From positions 1 through 5,814 of the forward strand of contig JAUWHV010000140.1 in assembly GCA_030605675.1 (NCBI GenBank): 5,814 nucleotides of DNA. Reading direction: 5' to 3'. Below the pieces are notes generated by a model. That model was not told the origin of the DNA and made no database searches. It worked only from the letters and a program-made list of their open reading frames with translations. The translations under genes and the position numbers were made by a program. This DNA is from Deltaproteobacteria bacterium (GTDB lineage Bacteria; Desulfobacterota; Dissulfuribacteria; Dissulfuribacterales; UBA3076). This document shows, one piece after another, positions 1 through 5,814 of this stretch. Every line of letters starts with the position of its first letter. Within the stretch, counting starts at the first letter, position 1.

Positions 1-1293
1 GACCCTGGCAGCATAGGCCAGCCCAAGACCTGTGCCTTGAGCCTTAGTAGTATAAAAGGGTTCAAGTGCTCTCTTTTGCGTTTCCTGATCCATCCCCTTT
101 CCGGTATCTGCTATCTGAGTAATCCAATTACCATAGGACAAGCTGCTTTTTATCAATACATGCCCGTCAGTGTCACTTGCTTCACAGGCGTTTTTGATAA
201 CATTGAACAGGGCTTGAGAAAGCATGTCCTGATCTACTCGTGACAGGCATTTTTCTTCGGAAATATCAGTATCAATAACAATGCCCTTTTCTTCCCATTC
301 CAGCCTCAGCCGTTGTAGCAAATCTTTCATCAAGGCGTTTAATTCTACTTTTTTGAATATGGGTTTTCGAGGCCTGGAAAAGTCCAGAAAATCCTGGATG
401 AGTCGATTCAGCCTTTTTATTTCGTCGTCCATATATTCAATCATGGTGGATTTAACCGCATGATCAACATCCTGTTTTTTAAGTATGTCTAAGGCCCCTT
501 TAATGATTCCCAGAGGGTTTTTGACCTCGTGAGCCACTGTAAGGGCAAAGTGGCCTACCTCGGCCAGAGCCTTTTGCTGAATCATCTCCTGGTATGTTTC
601 TTCAAGGCTCTTGCGACTCTCGGCCAGAGAGACCAGCATGTGGTTAAATGCCTCGGCGAGTTCGTTGGTTTCCGGCAGTGAGCCCGGTTCAACACGGGCA
701 TTTAAGTCCCCTTTTGCTACTATTCTTGAAGCCTTAACAAGTTCTTTCAACGGTGCTACCAGTGAACGGCTGAAGAAGAAAAAGGCCAATAGCCCAACGG
801 CTGCCAGACCAAGAATAGCCACAGCGTATCTTGTCCTGAGTTTGGCCAGCAGTTCGTCGATTCCTGAAGTAGTATAAACTACGTGTACTTTACCGAGTAT
901 TTGATTTTGTACTGATGAGCCCCAAAAGGCCTGGTTTTCCTCCTGTTGTCTAAGCCGTATTTCGGCAACGGCCTCTTTTGAGTGAGTGTGAAGACCGGAT
1001 TTCACCTTTACCAGAATTTCACCTTTTGCATCTTCTACGAGGACTTGAACAACGTCTTTTTCTGAAAGGAGATTGTTTGCCAGACGCTCAAGCATTTTTT
1101 GATCACCTATGAGCACGCCCAATTCAGAGTTAAGGGCTAAATATCTGGCCAGAAAGGCCATGCGGTCTTCAAAACGAATACGTAAAAAAGTTTCACCCAG
1201 GTGGGCCCCAACCAGGCCAAGTGTAATTGTTGTAGCACCAAGTAAGAGCAATACCCCCAGTAACAACCTCTGCTGAAAGGTCAAGGCTCTCAT
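1..1293 (-). CDS. Membrane sensor histidine kinase, C-terminus cut by window edge
   Basis: This is the transmitter protein of a two-component system: it autophosphorylates on histidine and passes the phosphate to a response regulator. The reading frame is open from ATG at 1293 to base 1, giving 431 residues with no stop. A first membrane segment (about 9-30) and a second (about 156-175) enclose a periplasmic sensor region of about 125 residues. A HAMP linker follows (about 176-228, with P181 and the acidic NELAEAFN stretch). The HisKA H-box AHEVKNPLG contains phosphoacceptor H255. The ATPase domain shows an N-box (N364, N368), a G1 box DTGKGM (D396), FYTTK (F413) and a G2 box GTGLGLA (420-425). 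The short lid and FYTTK resemble NtrB/AtoS/ZraS-type kinases. Only the last few dozen residues should be missing. The start overlaps the upstream binding-protein gene by ATGA and has a strong AAGGAG site. The ligand and partner regulator are not visible. Confidence 0.95.
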   Translation of the reverse strand, partial: MRALTFQQRLLLGVLLLLGATTITLGLVGAHLGETFLRIRFEDRMAFLARYLALNSELGVLIGDQKMLERLANNLLSEKDVVQVLVEDAKGEILVKVKSGLHTHSKEAVAEIRLRQQEENQAFWGSSVQNQILGKVHVVYTTSGIDELLAKLRTRYAVAILGLAAVGLLAFFFFSRSLVAPLKELVKASRIVAKGDLNARVEPGSLPETNELAEAFNHMLVSLAESRKSLEETYQEMIQQKALAEVGHFALTVAHEVKNPLGIIKGALDILKKQDVDHAVKSTMIEYMDDEIKRLNRLIQDFLDFSRPRKPIFKKVELNALMKDLLQRLRLEWEEKGIVIDTDISEEKCLSRVDQDMLSQALFNVIKNACEASDTDGHVLIKSSLSYGNWITQIADTGKGMDQETQKRALEPFYTTKAQGTGLGLAYAARV

Positions 1294-2216
1294 GGCACTT
1301 CTCCTTCAGACCCGGATGCCCCACCAACACTGCTTAAGTATTCAGTAATCGTCTTCCATGCCTTTTCATTCCATTCTACCTCAAAGGGAGGAGAGGAAAG
1401 GCCGCACTGAGAACCAGACAGGATATCTTTTGCCAGTTTGGCGCCTAAAATCCCGACTCTTTCATAATCTATGTTAAAGGCCAGAACCGCCCCTATTTCT
1501 ATGAAGAAGTGGTTATAGCCCACAACTGCAATTCCATGGAGCAGAGCGTCTTTAACCAGATGTGATAGTAATGCCATTGAAATTACAGTAGAATCAGGAA
1601 TGAACAACAAAGTGTCAATATTCTGATATGCTGAGGAAAGGACCTTTGTGATCTCATGCCTCTTGTGAACAGGTAAAGGTATGACACTGATCCCGAGATC
1701 AGCGCCTTCTTTTTGCGCTTGTTCGATCCACTCCCTGTTTTCCACGGGATTGTAAAGGATTCCAATTTTTCTTCTTTCCCCGAGCCGCTGTTTTATCAGG
1801 TATATCTGATCCTTAATGGGTATCCTCAGATCCACTCCGCATGGTTCGGGGTCTGCCAGTAGTTTTTGCGGATCAAGGACCATTAGGGCGATTTTTTTAT
1901 CGTCAGGATTTAACGTTGACCAAACAAGGATAGATGCTTCCGGCCCTATGGCTATTACCGGATCATAGTATTTCCGGCTTAAATGATGGCGTATGAGTTC
2001 CGGATTTGAATTCAGGTAGTATATTGTTAAGGGTTGTCTGAAGCTGGAACGCAGTCCCTCAAGGGCCATTACATAAGGTCTGATCTGCGAAGAAACTATT
2101 ACTGTTATATCTGCGTTATTCTCCTTTGCGTGGAGCGGACCCAGGAATACTGAGCACAAGAGAAATGCCAGGATAGTCCCTTTAATTTTTTTGGGAACTA
2201 TGGCGTTTTTTTTCAT
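1290..2216 (-). CDS. Periplasmic substrate-binding protein, ABC_sub_bind (PF04392) type
   Basis: This 308-residue secreted protein probably binds a small ligand in the periplasm. The N-terminus is a Sec signal peptide: lysines at 2, 3, 9, 10 and 12, a hydrophobic core at about 14-26, and likely signal-peptidase I cleavage after LHA (residue 30). The mature part has the two-lobed layout of the ABC_sub_bind family. Lobe one has a DPVIAIGPEAS stretch (85-95), the hinge region has KIGILYNPVEN (150-160), and lobe two has DTLLFIPDSTVIS (201-213). The C-terminal part has the hallmark GIAVVGYNHFFIEIGAVLAF (228-247) followed by IDYERVGILGAKLA. No permease or ATPase gene adjoins it in the window. It overlaps the methyltransferase upstream and the histidine kinase downstream by ATGA each time. 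That makes a sensory role with the kinase as plausible as transport. Family assignment is from recalled motifs; the ligand is unknown. Confidence 0.85.
   Translation of the reverse strand: MKKNAIVPKKIKGTILAFLLCSVFLGPLHAKENNADITVIVSSQIRPYVMALEGLRSSFRQPLTIYYLNSNPELIRHHLSRKYYDPVIAIGPEASILVWSTLNPDDKKIALMVLDPQKLLADPEPCGVDLRIPIKDQIYLIKQRLGERRKIGILYNPVENREWIEQAQKEGADLGISVIPLPVHKRHEITKVLSSAYQNIDTLLFIPDSTVISMALLSHLVKDALLHGIAVVGYNHFFIEIGAVLAFNIDYERVGILGAKLAKDILSGSQCGLSSPPFEVEWNEKAWKTITEYLSSVGGASGSEGEVP
1301..1306 (-). promoter_or_regulatory. Shine-Dalgarno site of the histidine kinase
   Basis: The minus strand reads AAGGAG here, seven bases before the ATG at 1293-1291. It lies inside the last codons of the upstream binding-protein gene. 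It fixes the kinase start at the ATGA overlap and allows ribosome re-initiation as well as fresh loading. Confidence 0.8.
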
Positions 2217-2947
2217 TGCTTAAAATGTTTCTTGTTCTCAATGGCCCGGAGGATCTGTTGACAGAATCCCCGGATTATTTTTGTTTCCCGGGACCTGAGT
2301 TCCTGTCTTCCCAAGAGTCGTCTCGTATTATCTACCCAGTATTCCGGATTTTGAGGATTAGTCAATTCAATGGCCATAAATGTTTTTTTCAAATGTTTAT
2401 ACATGCCCTCAAGCTCCCTTGTGGTGGCGAGCTTTGGCTGGACCTTTTCCTCATAGCCTTTGGCTATAAATAGTTCATAACATAATATCATAACACTTTG
2501 GGCCAAATTAATAGATGAAAAAGCTGTTGTAGGTATGTTAACAAGAGACTGGCAGAGTCGTAACTGGGAGTTTGTTAGTCCACATTTCTCTGAACCAAAT
2601 AGGAGAGCAATACGGTTTTTGGGGCCCAGGTCAATCAGTTTTTCTGCTATATCCCGGGGGGTATGAGTAGGTAAGCGTTGCCGGCCGATCCGGGCCGTCG
2701 TACCCGCGACATGCTGGAATGGGCCTAAGGCTTCCTCAAGATCGTCAAAAAGGAGCATTGTTTCTATTAGGTCTGCTGCCTCATGTGTGGCCATCTTAAG
2801 CATCTTTTCCATGTCAAGCCGATATGGGCGGACAACTATTAGCTGGGGGACACCCATGTTGTGACAGCATCGGGCAGCAGCCCCAATATTTTCCGGATAG
2901 CGGGGTTCGTGAAGGATCACGCAGAAGTTATCTAAATCTGCTTTCAT
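2213..2947 (-). CDS. trmJ: TrmJ-like tRNA (cytidine/uridine-32-2'-O)-methyltransferase
   Basis: This is a cytoplasmic SPOUT-fold enzyme that transfers methyl from S-adenosylmethionine to the ribose 2'-OH; TrmJ acts at position 32 of the tRNA anticodon loop. At 244 residues it matches the length of E. coli TrmJ. Motif 1 is NIGAAAR (N20, with the presumed catalytic R26). Motif 2 is LLFGSEKCGL (116-124), where E. coli has FGRE. Motif 3 is SINLAQSVMILCYEL (145-159), which forms the knotted SAM site with S145 and N147. The tail from about 175 (ELEGMYKHLKKT, then RRLLGR and KIIRGFCQQILRAIE) matches the TrmJ-specific C-terminal extension, which argues for TrmJ over other SpoU enzymes. It is the first gene of the minus-strand block, and its stop overlaps the next start by ATGA. 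The AAGGGA upstream is 14 bases from the ATG, too far for a normal ribosome site. Exact substrate tRNAs are inferred. Confidence 0.88.
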   Translation of the reverse strand: MKADLDNFCVILHEPRYPENIGAAARCCHNMGVPQLIVVRPYRLDMEKMLKMATHEAADLIETMLLFDDLEEALGPFQHVAGTTARIGRQRLPTHTPRDIAEKLIDLGPKNRIALLFGSEKCGLTNSQLRLCQSLVNIPTTAFSSINLAQSVMILCYELFIAKGYEEKVQPKLATTRELEGMYKHLKKTFMAIELTNPQNPEYWVDNTRRLLGRQELRSRETKIIRGFCQQILRAIENKKHFKQ

Positions 2948-3003
2948 TTGAATGTATTTAATCCCTTAAACCATAAATTCGCAATCCCTGAATTATATTG
3001 AAT
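2948..3003. promoter_or_regulatory. Divergent intergenic region, probable promoters for both blocks
   Basis: These 56 AT-rich bases separate the divergently read trmJ-like and DUF4911-like genes and are the only space between them, so start signals for both blocks are expected here or just inside the genes. Candidate boxes are weak. On the plus strand, TTGAAT (2948-2953) lies 18 bases before CATAAA (2972-2977). TATATT (2994-2999), one mismatch from TATAAT, sits almost on the start codon and has no good -35 partner. On the minus strand, TTGCGA (2984-2979) could act as a -35, but no good -10 follows at normal spacing. Position makes the region a likely promoter; the individual boxes are guesses. 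Confidence 0.45.
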
Positions 3004-3255
3004 ATGGCTGAATTAGAGAAATTTACCTTACGCATAGACCCTTCATCAGTATGTTTTTTTCGTTTCATTCTTGAAGGATATGATAACATGTTCGTGCTCA
3101 GCACTGTTGACCAACGTGCAGGATTGGTTGAGGTGCGGGCAGTAAAGGGTTCTTTAAAGGACCTTTTGCTTATCCTTAGATCTCTGAAATCCATCATAGG
3201 CCTTGACCGTATGGACTCAAGATGTGATGCTTGGATAATGGAACAATTATAGAAA
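3004..3255 (+). CDS. Small DUF4911-like protein upstream of miaB
   Basis: This small soluble protein of about 82 residues has no signal peptide, membrane helix or known catalytic motif. The N-terminal half reads like a strand-rich domain: FTLRIDPSS, then FFRFILEGYDNMFVLSTVD, then RAGLVEVRAV. An amphipathic helix with SLKDLLLILRSLKSIIGLD follows. The F-x-F-I-L-E-G-Y-D-N...STVD core resembles what I recall of DUF4911 proteins, typical of Desulfobacterota. That assignment is from memory and is only moderately secure. I prefer ATG 3004 (MAELEKF). A TTG at 2998 would add two residues. Neither start has a recognisable Shine-Dalgarno site. The stop (TAG, 3250-3252) lies four bases before the miaB ATG, so the two genes are almost surely co-transcribed and coupled. 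Its function is unknown. A link to MiaB is suggested only by position. The stated end includes the three bases after the stop. Confidence 0.7.
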
Positions 3256-3256
3256 A

Positions 3257-4630
3257 ATGAAACTATTAAATTTCAACAATGTGAGTGCCGCCGGCTTCCG
3301 GAATAGAGGGCGGAAAAAACTCTACCTCGCCACCTTTGGCTGTCAGATGAACGAGTATGATTCCCAAAGGATAGCTCAGATTCTCCACGAGAAATACGTA
3401 CTGACATCAGAGCCTGATAATGCGGACCTGATCCTTGTAAACACTTGCTCAATCAGAGAAAAGGCAGAAAACAAGGTCTACAGCCTTGTTGGCCGCTTAA
3501 AAAAGTTCAAGAAACAAAAGCCTGGTTTGATTATTGGTATAGCAGGTTGTGTTGCCCAGCAGGAAGGTGATCGTCTTTTAAAACGTCTGCCATTTATTGA
3601 CCTGGTATTTGGGCCACAGTGCATTTACGGTTTGCCTGACATGCTAAAGCACGTAGAAAACGGCATGGGGGCTGTCTTGCAGACTGAACTCAAACATGAT
3701 TTTTTGATACCCCCGGTCACTGCCCCTCTGCCTGAGCCCAACCCTGTCCAGGCATTTGTGACCATCATGCAAGGTTGTGACAACTTCTGTGCATTTTGCG
3801 TGGTTCCCTATGTACGGGGACGCGAAGTCAGCCGTCCATCTGAGGATATCCTGGCTGAAATAAGTCAAATACTGGATGAAGGGGTAAAAGAAGTTACGCT
3901 CCTGGGTCAAAATGTAAACTCCTTTGGCAAAAAAATAGGTGCCACCCACAGTTTTCCCGGTCTTCTCCGTATGGTGGCTGAAACTCCGGATTTAGAACGT
4001 CTGAGGTTTACAACAAGTCACCCGAAAGATATTTCCCTTGATTTAATGAAATGTTTCCGGGATCTTGATACCCTGTGCGAACACCTGCACCTGCCGGTGC
4101 AATCAGGTTCCACCACGGTTCTAAAACGCATGAATCGCCATTACACCAGGGATCAATATCTGGCAATAGTAGACAAGCTTAAGTCTTTCTGTCCGGATAT
4201 CACTCTCACTACCGACCTGATTGTGGGCTTTCCCGGTGAGACTGACAGAGACTTCAAGGACACTATATCCCTGCTCAAGACTGTAGAATTCGATCAGATT
4301 TTTGCCTTTAAGTACTCACCCAGACCCCTTACCCGTGCAGCCCGGTTCGATGACCATATTCCTGAAGAAATCAAGACAGAACGCCTTAAAGCAGTACTTG
4401 AACTTCAGAAAGAAATCGGGCTTATGCGTTACAAGTCTCTGGAAGGCCGAAAAGAGGAAATCCTTGTGGAAGGCATCAGTAAAAAAAATCCAGAGGAGCT
4501 TAGAGGTAGAACTAGAGGCAACCATGTGGTAAACTTCCCTGGGCCTCAAGAACTTATTGGAAAATTCATTACTGTTAAAATAATCAAGGCGTGTTATCAT
4601 TCCTTAAGGGGAAAAACCCTGATCCATTGA
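3257..4630 (+). CDS. miaB: tRNA-2-methylthio-N6-dimethylallyladenosine synthase MiaB
   Basis: This radical-SAM methylthiotransferase adds a methylthio group to C2 of i6A at position 37, next to the anticodon of tRNAs reading UNN codons. At 457 residues it has the full family architecture. The N-terminal UPF0004 domain carries the auxiliary [4Fe-4S] cysteines C29 (TFGCQMN), C64 (VNTCSIREKAENK) and C98 (IAGCVAQ). The radical-SAM cluster motif is C174-x3-C178-x2-C181, followed by VVPYVRGREVSRP. Further family motifs are LLGQNVNSFG, HLPVQSGS, RMNRHYTR and TTDLIVGFPGETD. The C-terminal TRAM domain (about 395-457) contains RTRGNHVVNFPG. The INDEL-free motifs fit MiaB better than MtaB or RimO. ATG 3257 adds about 19 residues before the usual start of homology (KKLYLATFGC), and it has no clear Shine-Dalgarno, consistent with coupling to the small gene ending at 3252. 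One deviation is SPRPLTRAA where SPRPGTxAA is usual. Confidence 0.97.
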   Translation: MKLLNFNNVSAAGFRNRGRKKLYLATFGCQMNEYDSQRIAQILHEKYVLTSEPDNADLILVNTCSIREKAENKVYSLVGRLKKFKKQKPGLIIGIAGCVAQQEGDRLLKRLPFIDLVFGPQCIYGLPDMLKHVENGMGAVLQTELKHDFLIPPVTAPLPEPNPVQAFVTIMQGCDNFCAFCVVPYVRGREVSRPSEDILAEISQILDEGVKEVTLLGQNVNSFGKKIGATHSFPGLLRMVAETPDLERLRFTTSHPKDISLDLMKCFRDLDTLCEHLHLPVQSGSTTVLKRMNRHYTRDQYLAIVDKLKSFCPDITLTTDLIVGFPGETDRDFKDTISLLKTVEFDQIFAFKYSPRPLTRAARFDDHIPEEIKTERLKAVLELQKEIGLMRYKSLEGRKEEILVEGISKKNPEELRGRTRGNHVVNFPGPQELIGKFITVKIIKACYHSLRGKTLIH

Positions 4631-4688
4631 GAGGAGAGGCTCAGGATATTAGAATGGCTAACAGCTAATCGCTCAACTCGGAGAAATC
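4631..4688 (+). other. Intergenic spacer between miaB and the DUF151 gene
   Basis: These 58 bases contain no recognisable gene or terminator: there is no stem followed by a T-run. The spacer holds GAGGAGAGG just after the miaB stop, a short repeat-like stretch GGCTAACAGCTAAT (4656-4669), and the Shine-Dalgarno of the next gene at its right end. Read-through from miaB into the next gene is likely. An internal promoter cannot be excluded. Confidence 0.5.
4680..4683 (+). promoter_or_regulatory. Shine-Dalgarno site of the DUF151 gene
   Basis: GGAG lies five bases before ATG 4689. This good spacing supports that start. It is one of the two clear ribosome sites in the window, the other belonging to the histidine kinase. 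Confidence 0.75.
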
Positions 4689-5192
4689 ATGTCAAATATT
4701 GCCATGTATGTACACGCAATAACCTTGGACGCTGATTCCAACTCTCCCATACTTATTCTAAAAGAAGAAAACGGGGAAAGGACCTTGCCAATCTGGATTG
4801 GTCTGCTGGAAGCCACCGCAATTGCCACAGAGATGGAAAAAATCGAATTTGCAAGGCCGATGACCCATGATCTTTCAGTAAATCTCTTAAAGAAAATGGA
4901 AATAAAGATACCCAGGATCGAGATATCCGATCTCAAGGATAACACATACTACGCCCTGATAACCCTCAAGCAGGGAGACCGCGAGCTGACTGTAGACGCA
5001 AGGCCAAGTGATGCGGTGGCCATTGCCTTGAGGGCTGAGGCCCGGATTTTTGTGAACGAGTCTGTTCTCAAAATCACTCAGCCCATTAAAGGGACAGCAA
5101 TAAAAAATGGAGAAAGAATTCCTGCAGAAGAAAAGAAGTGGGCAAAGATCCTGGAAGAGATGGATCCCGCCGCAGTTAAGTACAAAATATGA
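4689..5192 (+). CDS. Bifunctional nuclease family (BFN, DUF151) protein
   Basis: This 167-residue soluble protein belongs to the DUF151/BFN family (PF02577), some members of which have reported DNase and RNase activity; the cellular role in bacteria is not settled. The BFN domain fills about residues 5-130. Visible family marks are the strand pair VHAITLDADSNSPILIL, then LPIWIGLLEATAIA (33-46), RPMTHDL (56-62), and DARPSDAVAIALR (103-115), the most characteristic motif. The last 35 residues form a charged tail (EEKKWAKILEEM) beyond the core. There is no signal peptide or membrane segment, so it should be cytoplasmic. The start is supported by GGAG five bases upstream. The stop codon overlaps the PHP-domain gene start by ATGA, and miaB lies 58 bases upstream in the same direction. 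The family call is firm. Nuclease activity of this protein is only inferred from family reports. Confidence 0.93.
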   Translation: MSNIAMYVHAITLDADSNSPILILKEENGERTLPIWIGLLEATAIATEMEKIEFARPMTHDLSVNLLKKMEIKIPRIEISDLKDNTYYALITLKQGDRELTVDARPSDAVAIALRAEARIFVNESVLKITQPIKGTAIKNGERIPAEEKKWAKILEEMDPAAVKYKI

Positions 5193-5814
5193 TTACACTG
5201 CAAAAACCTGAAATGTTGATGTTTGACCTCCACTGCCACAGTCTTTTTAGTGATGGAGAACTTCTACCCTCTGAACTGGTAAGACGTGTGGAAATCCTGG
5301 GCTATAAGGCCATAGCCATTACCGATCATATCGACTTTTCCAATTTTGATTTTATAATTCCCCGATTGGTTAAGGCAGCAAAAGACATCAATCGTTACAG
5401 CTCCGCAAAACTCATACCTGGTGTGGAGATTACCCATGTTCATCCTGATCTGATTGCCCCCCTGGCAAAAGAATCCAGGTATCTGGGAGCTGATATACTG
5501 ATCTGCCACGGGGAAACCATTGTAGAGCCTGTCTGCCCGGGGACTAATCGGGCCGCCATTGAGGCAGACATTGATATACTTGCTCACCCAGGACTGATCT
5601 CTGAAGAAGACGTGAAGCTGGCAACCCGAAATGGTACTTTTCTTGAAATCTCCGGCCGGAAAGGTCACAGTTTCACAAATGGCCACGTAGCCAAGCTTGC
5701 CAAAGCTTATGGAGCAAAGCTTATAATCAACTCGGATGCCCACGCCCCGGATGACTTCATGAGCGCTGAAAGGGCACGGAAAGTAGGTCTTGGTGCAGGG
5801 CTTAAATCAGAGGA
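5189..5814 (+). CDS. PHP-domain metallohydrolase, C-terminus cut by window edge
   Basis: This gene encodes a PHP-fold metal-dependent hydrolase, probably a phosphoesterase of the histidinol-phosphatase/YcdX-like group, cytoplasmic with no signal peptide. The frame is open for 208 residues to the right edge. All nine expected metal ligands can be read: H15 and H17 in DLHCHSLFSDG, with D22 of the same motif; H47 in ITDH; E80 in PGVEIT; H107 in ICHGE; H133 in LAHPG; and D183 and H185 in NSDAH. The catalytic fold is therefore essentially complete and the missing part is a short C-terminal end. I chose ATG 5189 because it gives an ATGA overlap with the DUF151 gene. In-frame ATGs at 5213 and 5219 are alternatives that leave the fold intact. 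No clear Shine-Dalgarno is present, consistent with coupling. Histidine biosynthesis is not shown by the context, so substrate and pathway remain open. Confidence 0.92.
   Translation, partial: MITLQKPEMLMFDLHCHSLFSDGELLPSELVRRVEILGYKAIAITDHIDFSNFDFIIPRLVKAAKDINRYSSAKLIPGVEITHVHPDLIAPLAKESRYLGADILICHGETIVEPVCPGTNRAAIEADIDILAHPGLISEEDVKLATRNGTFLEISGRKGHSFTNGHVAKLAKAYGAKLIINSDAHAPDDFMSAERARKVGLGAGLKSE

Noticed and set aside
37..877. Plus-strand reading frames at 37-243, 281-463 and 611-877
   Set aside because: They lie opposite the continuous histidine kinase frame, which has all its catalytic boxes. Their translations show no domain or ribosome site.
2154..2162. Possible lipobox (LLC at residues 19-21) in the binding protein
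   Set aside because: Leucine directly before the cysteine and phenylalanine nearby do not fit the usual L-[AST]-[GAS]-C pattern. The LHA site at 28-30 fits normal signal-peptidase I cleavage better.
2958..3197. A 79-codon minus-strand frame opposite the DUF4911-like gene
   Set aside because: Considered because the small gene is weakly identified. The plus-strand product has the coherent FFRFILEGYDN...STVD pattern and fits tightly before miaB, while the minus frame has no recognisable pattern and would crowd the trmJ promoter.
3644..3949. A 101-codon minus-strand frame, and similar frames at 4316-4600 and 4302-4532
   Set aside because: All lie inside miaB and show no motifs. They are shadows of the real frame.
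4607..4620. AGGG-GAAAAA-CCCT hairpin near the miaB end as a terminator
   Set aside because: The stem has only four pairs, lies inside the coding sequence and has no T-run after it.
4654..4668. Tiny frame ATG GCT AAC AGC TAA in the spacer
   Set aside because: It has only four codons and no ribosome site at proper spacing. It most likely arises by chance.
5264..5743. A 159-codon minus-strand frame
   Set aside because: It lies opposite the PHP-domain gene, which keeps all its metal ligands in frame. The opposite translation is cysteine-rich and low in recognisable structure.
1..5814. Defence system, mobile element, CRISPR array, tRNA or rRNA
   Set aside because: All seven genes are recognisable as core or sensory families. 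No inverted terminal repeats, regular direct repeats or tRNA-like cloverleaf were seen by eye on either strand.

Overview
The window looks like ordinary chromosomal housekeeping DNA from a Gram-negative bacterium. I read seven protein-coding genes, five complete and two cut by the window edges, in two divergent blocks. The gene content suggests Desulfobacterota (the former Deltaproteobacteria): miaB lies directly behind a DUF4911-like small protein and is followed by a bifunctional-nuclease (DUF151) gene and a PHP-domain gene. That placement is an inference from gene content and protein style. No 16S rRNA gene or other phylogenetic marker was available to test it. I see no RNA gene, insertion sequence, CRISPR array or phage gene.

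Minus-strand block, read right to left from about 2947 to 1. A TrmJ-type SPOUT tRNA 2'-O-methyltransferase comes first. It is followed by a secreted periplasmic binding protein of the ABC_sub_bind type, then by a membrane sensor histidine kinase whose C-terminal end lies outside the window. Both junctions are 4-base ATGA start/stop overlaps, so the three genes almost certainly share one mRNA and are translationally coupled. The binding protein and the kinase make a plausible ligand-sensing pair. A response regulator may follow beyond base 1, but that cannot be seen here.

Plus-strand block, from about 3004 to 5814. A small DUF4911-like protein is followed four bases later by miaB, the radical-SAM methylthiotransferase for tRNA position 37. 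After a 58-base gap with a clear Shine-Dalgarno site comes a DUF151 (bifunctional nuclease) protein. A PHP-domain metallohydrolase overlaps its end by ATGA and runs off the right edge with all its expected metal ligands visible.

The two blocks diverge from a spacer of about 56 bases (2948-3003) that must hold the start signals for both. The first gene on each side points to tRNA anticodon-loop chemistry: TrmJ acts at position 32 and MiaB at position 37. No stretch longer than 300 bases lacks a gene. I found no convincing undescribed system. The most interesting items are the binding protein/kinase pair embedded behind a tRNA methyltransferase, and the unknown small protein joined to miaB.
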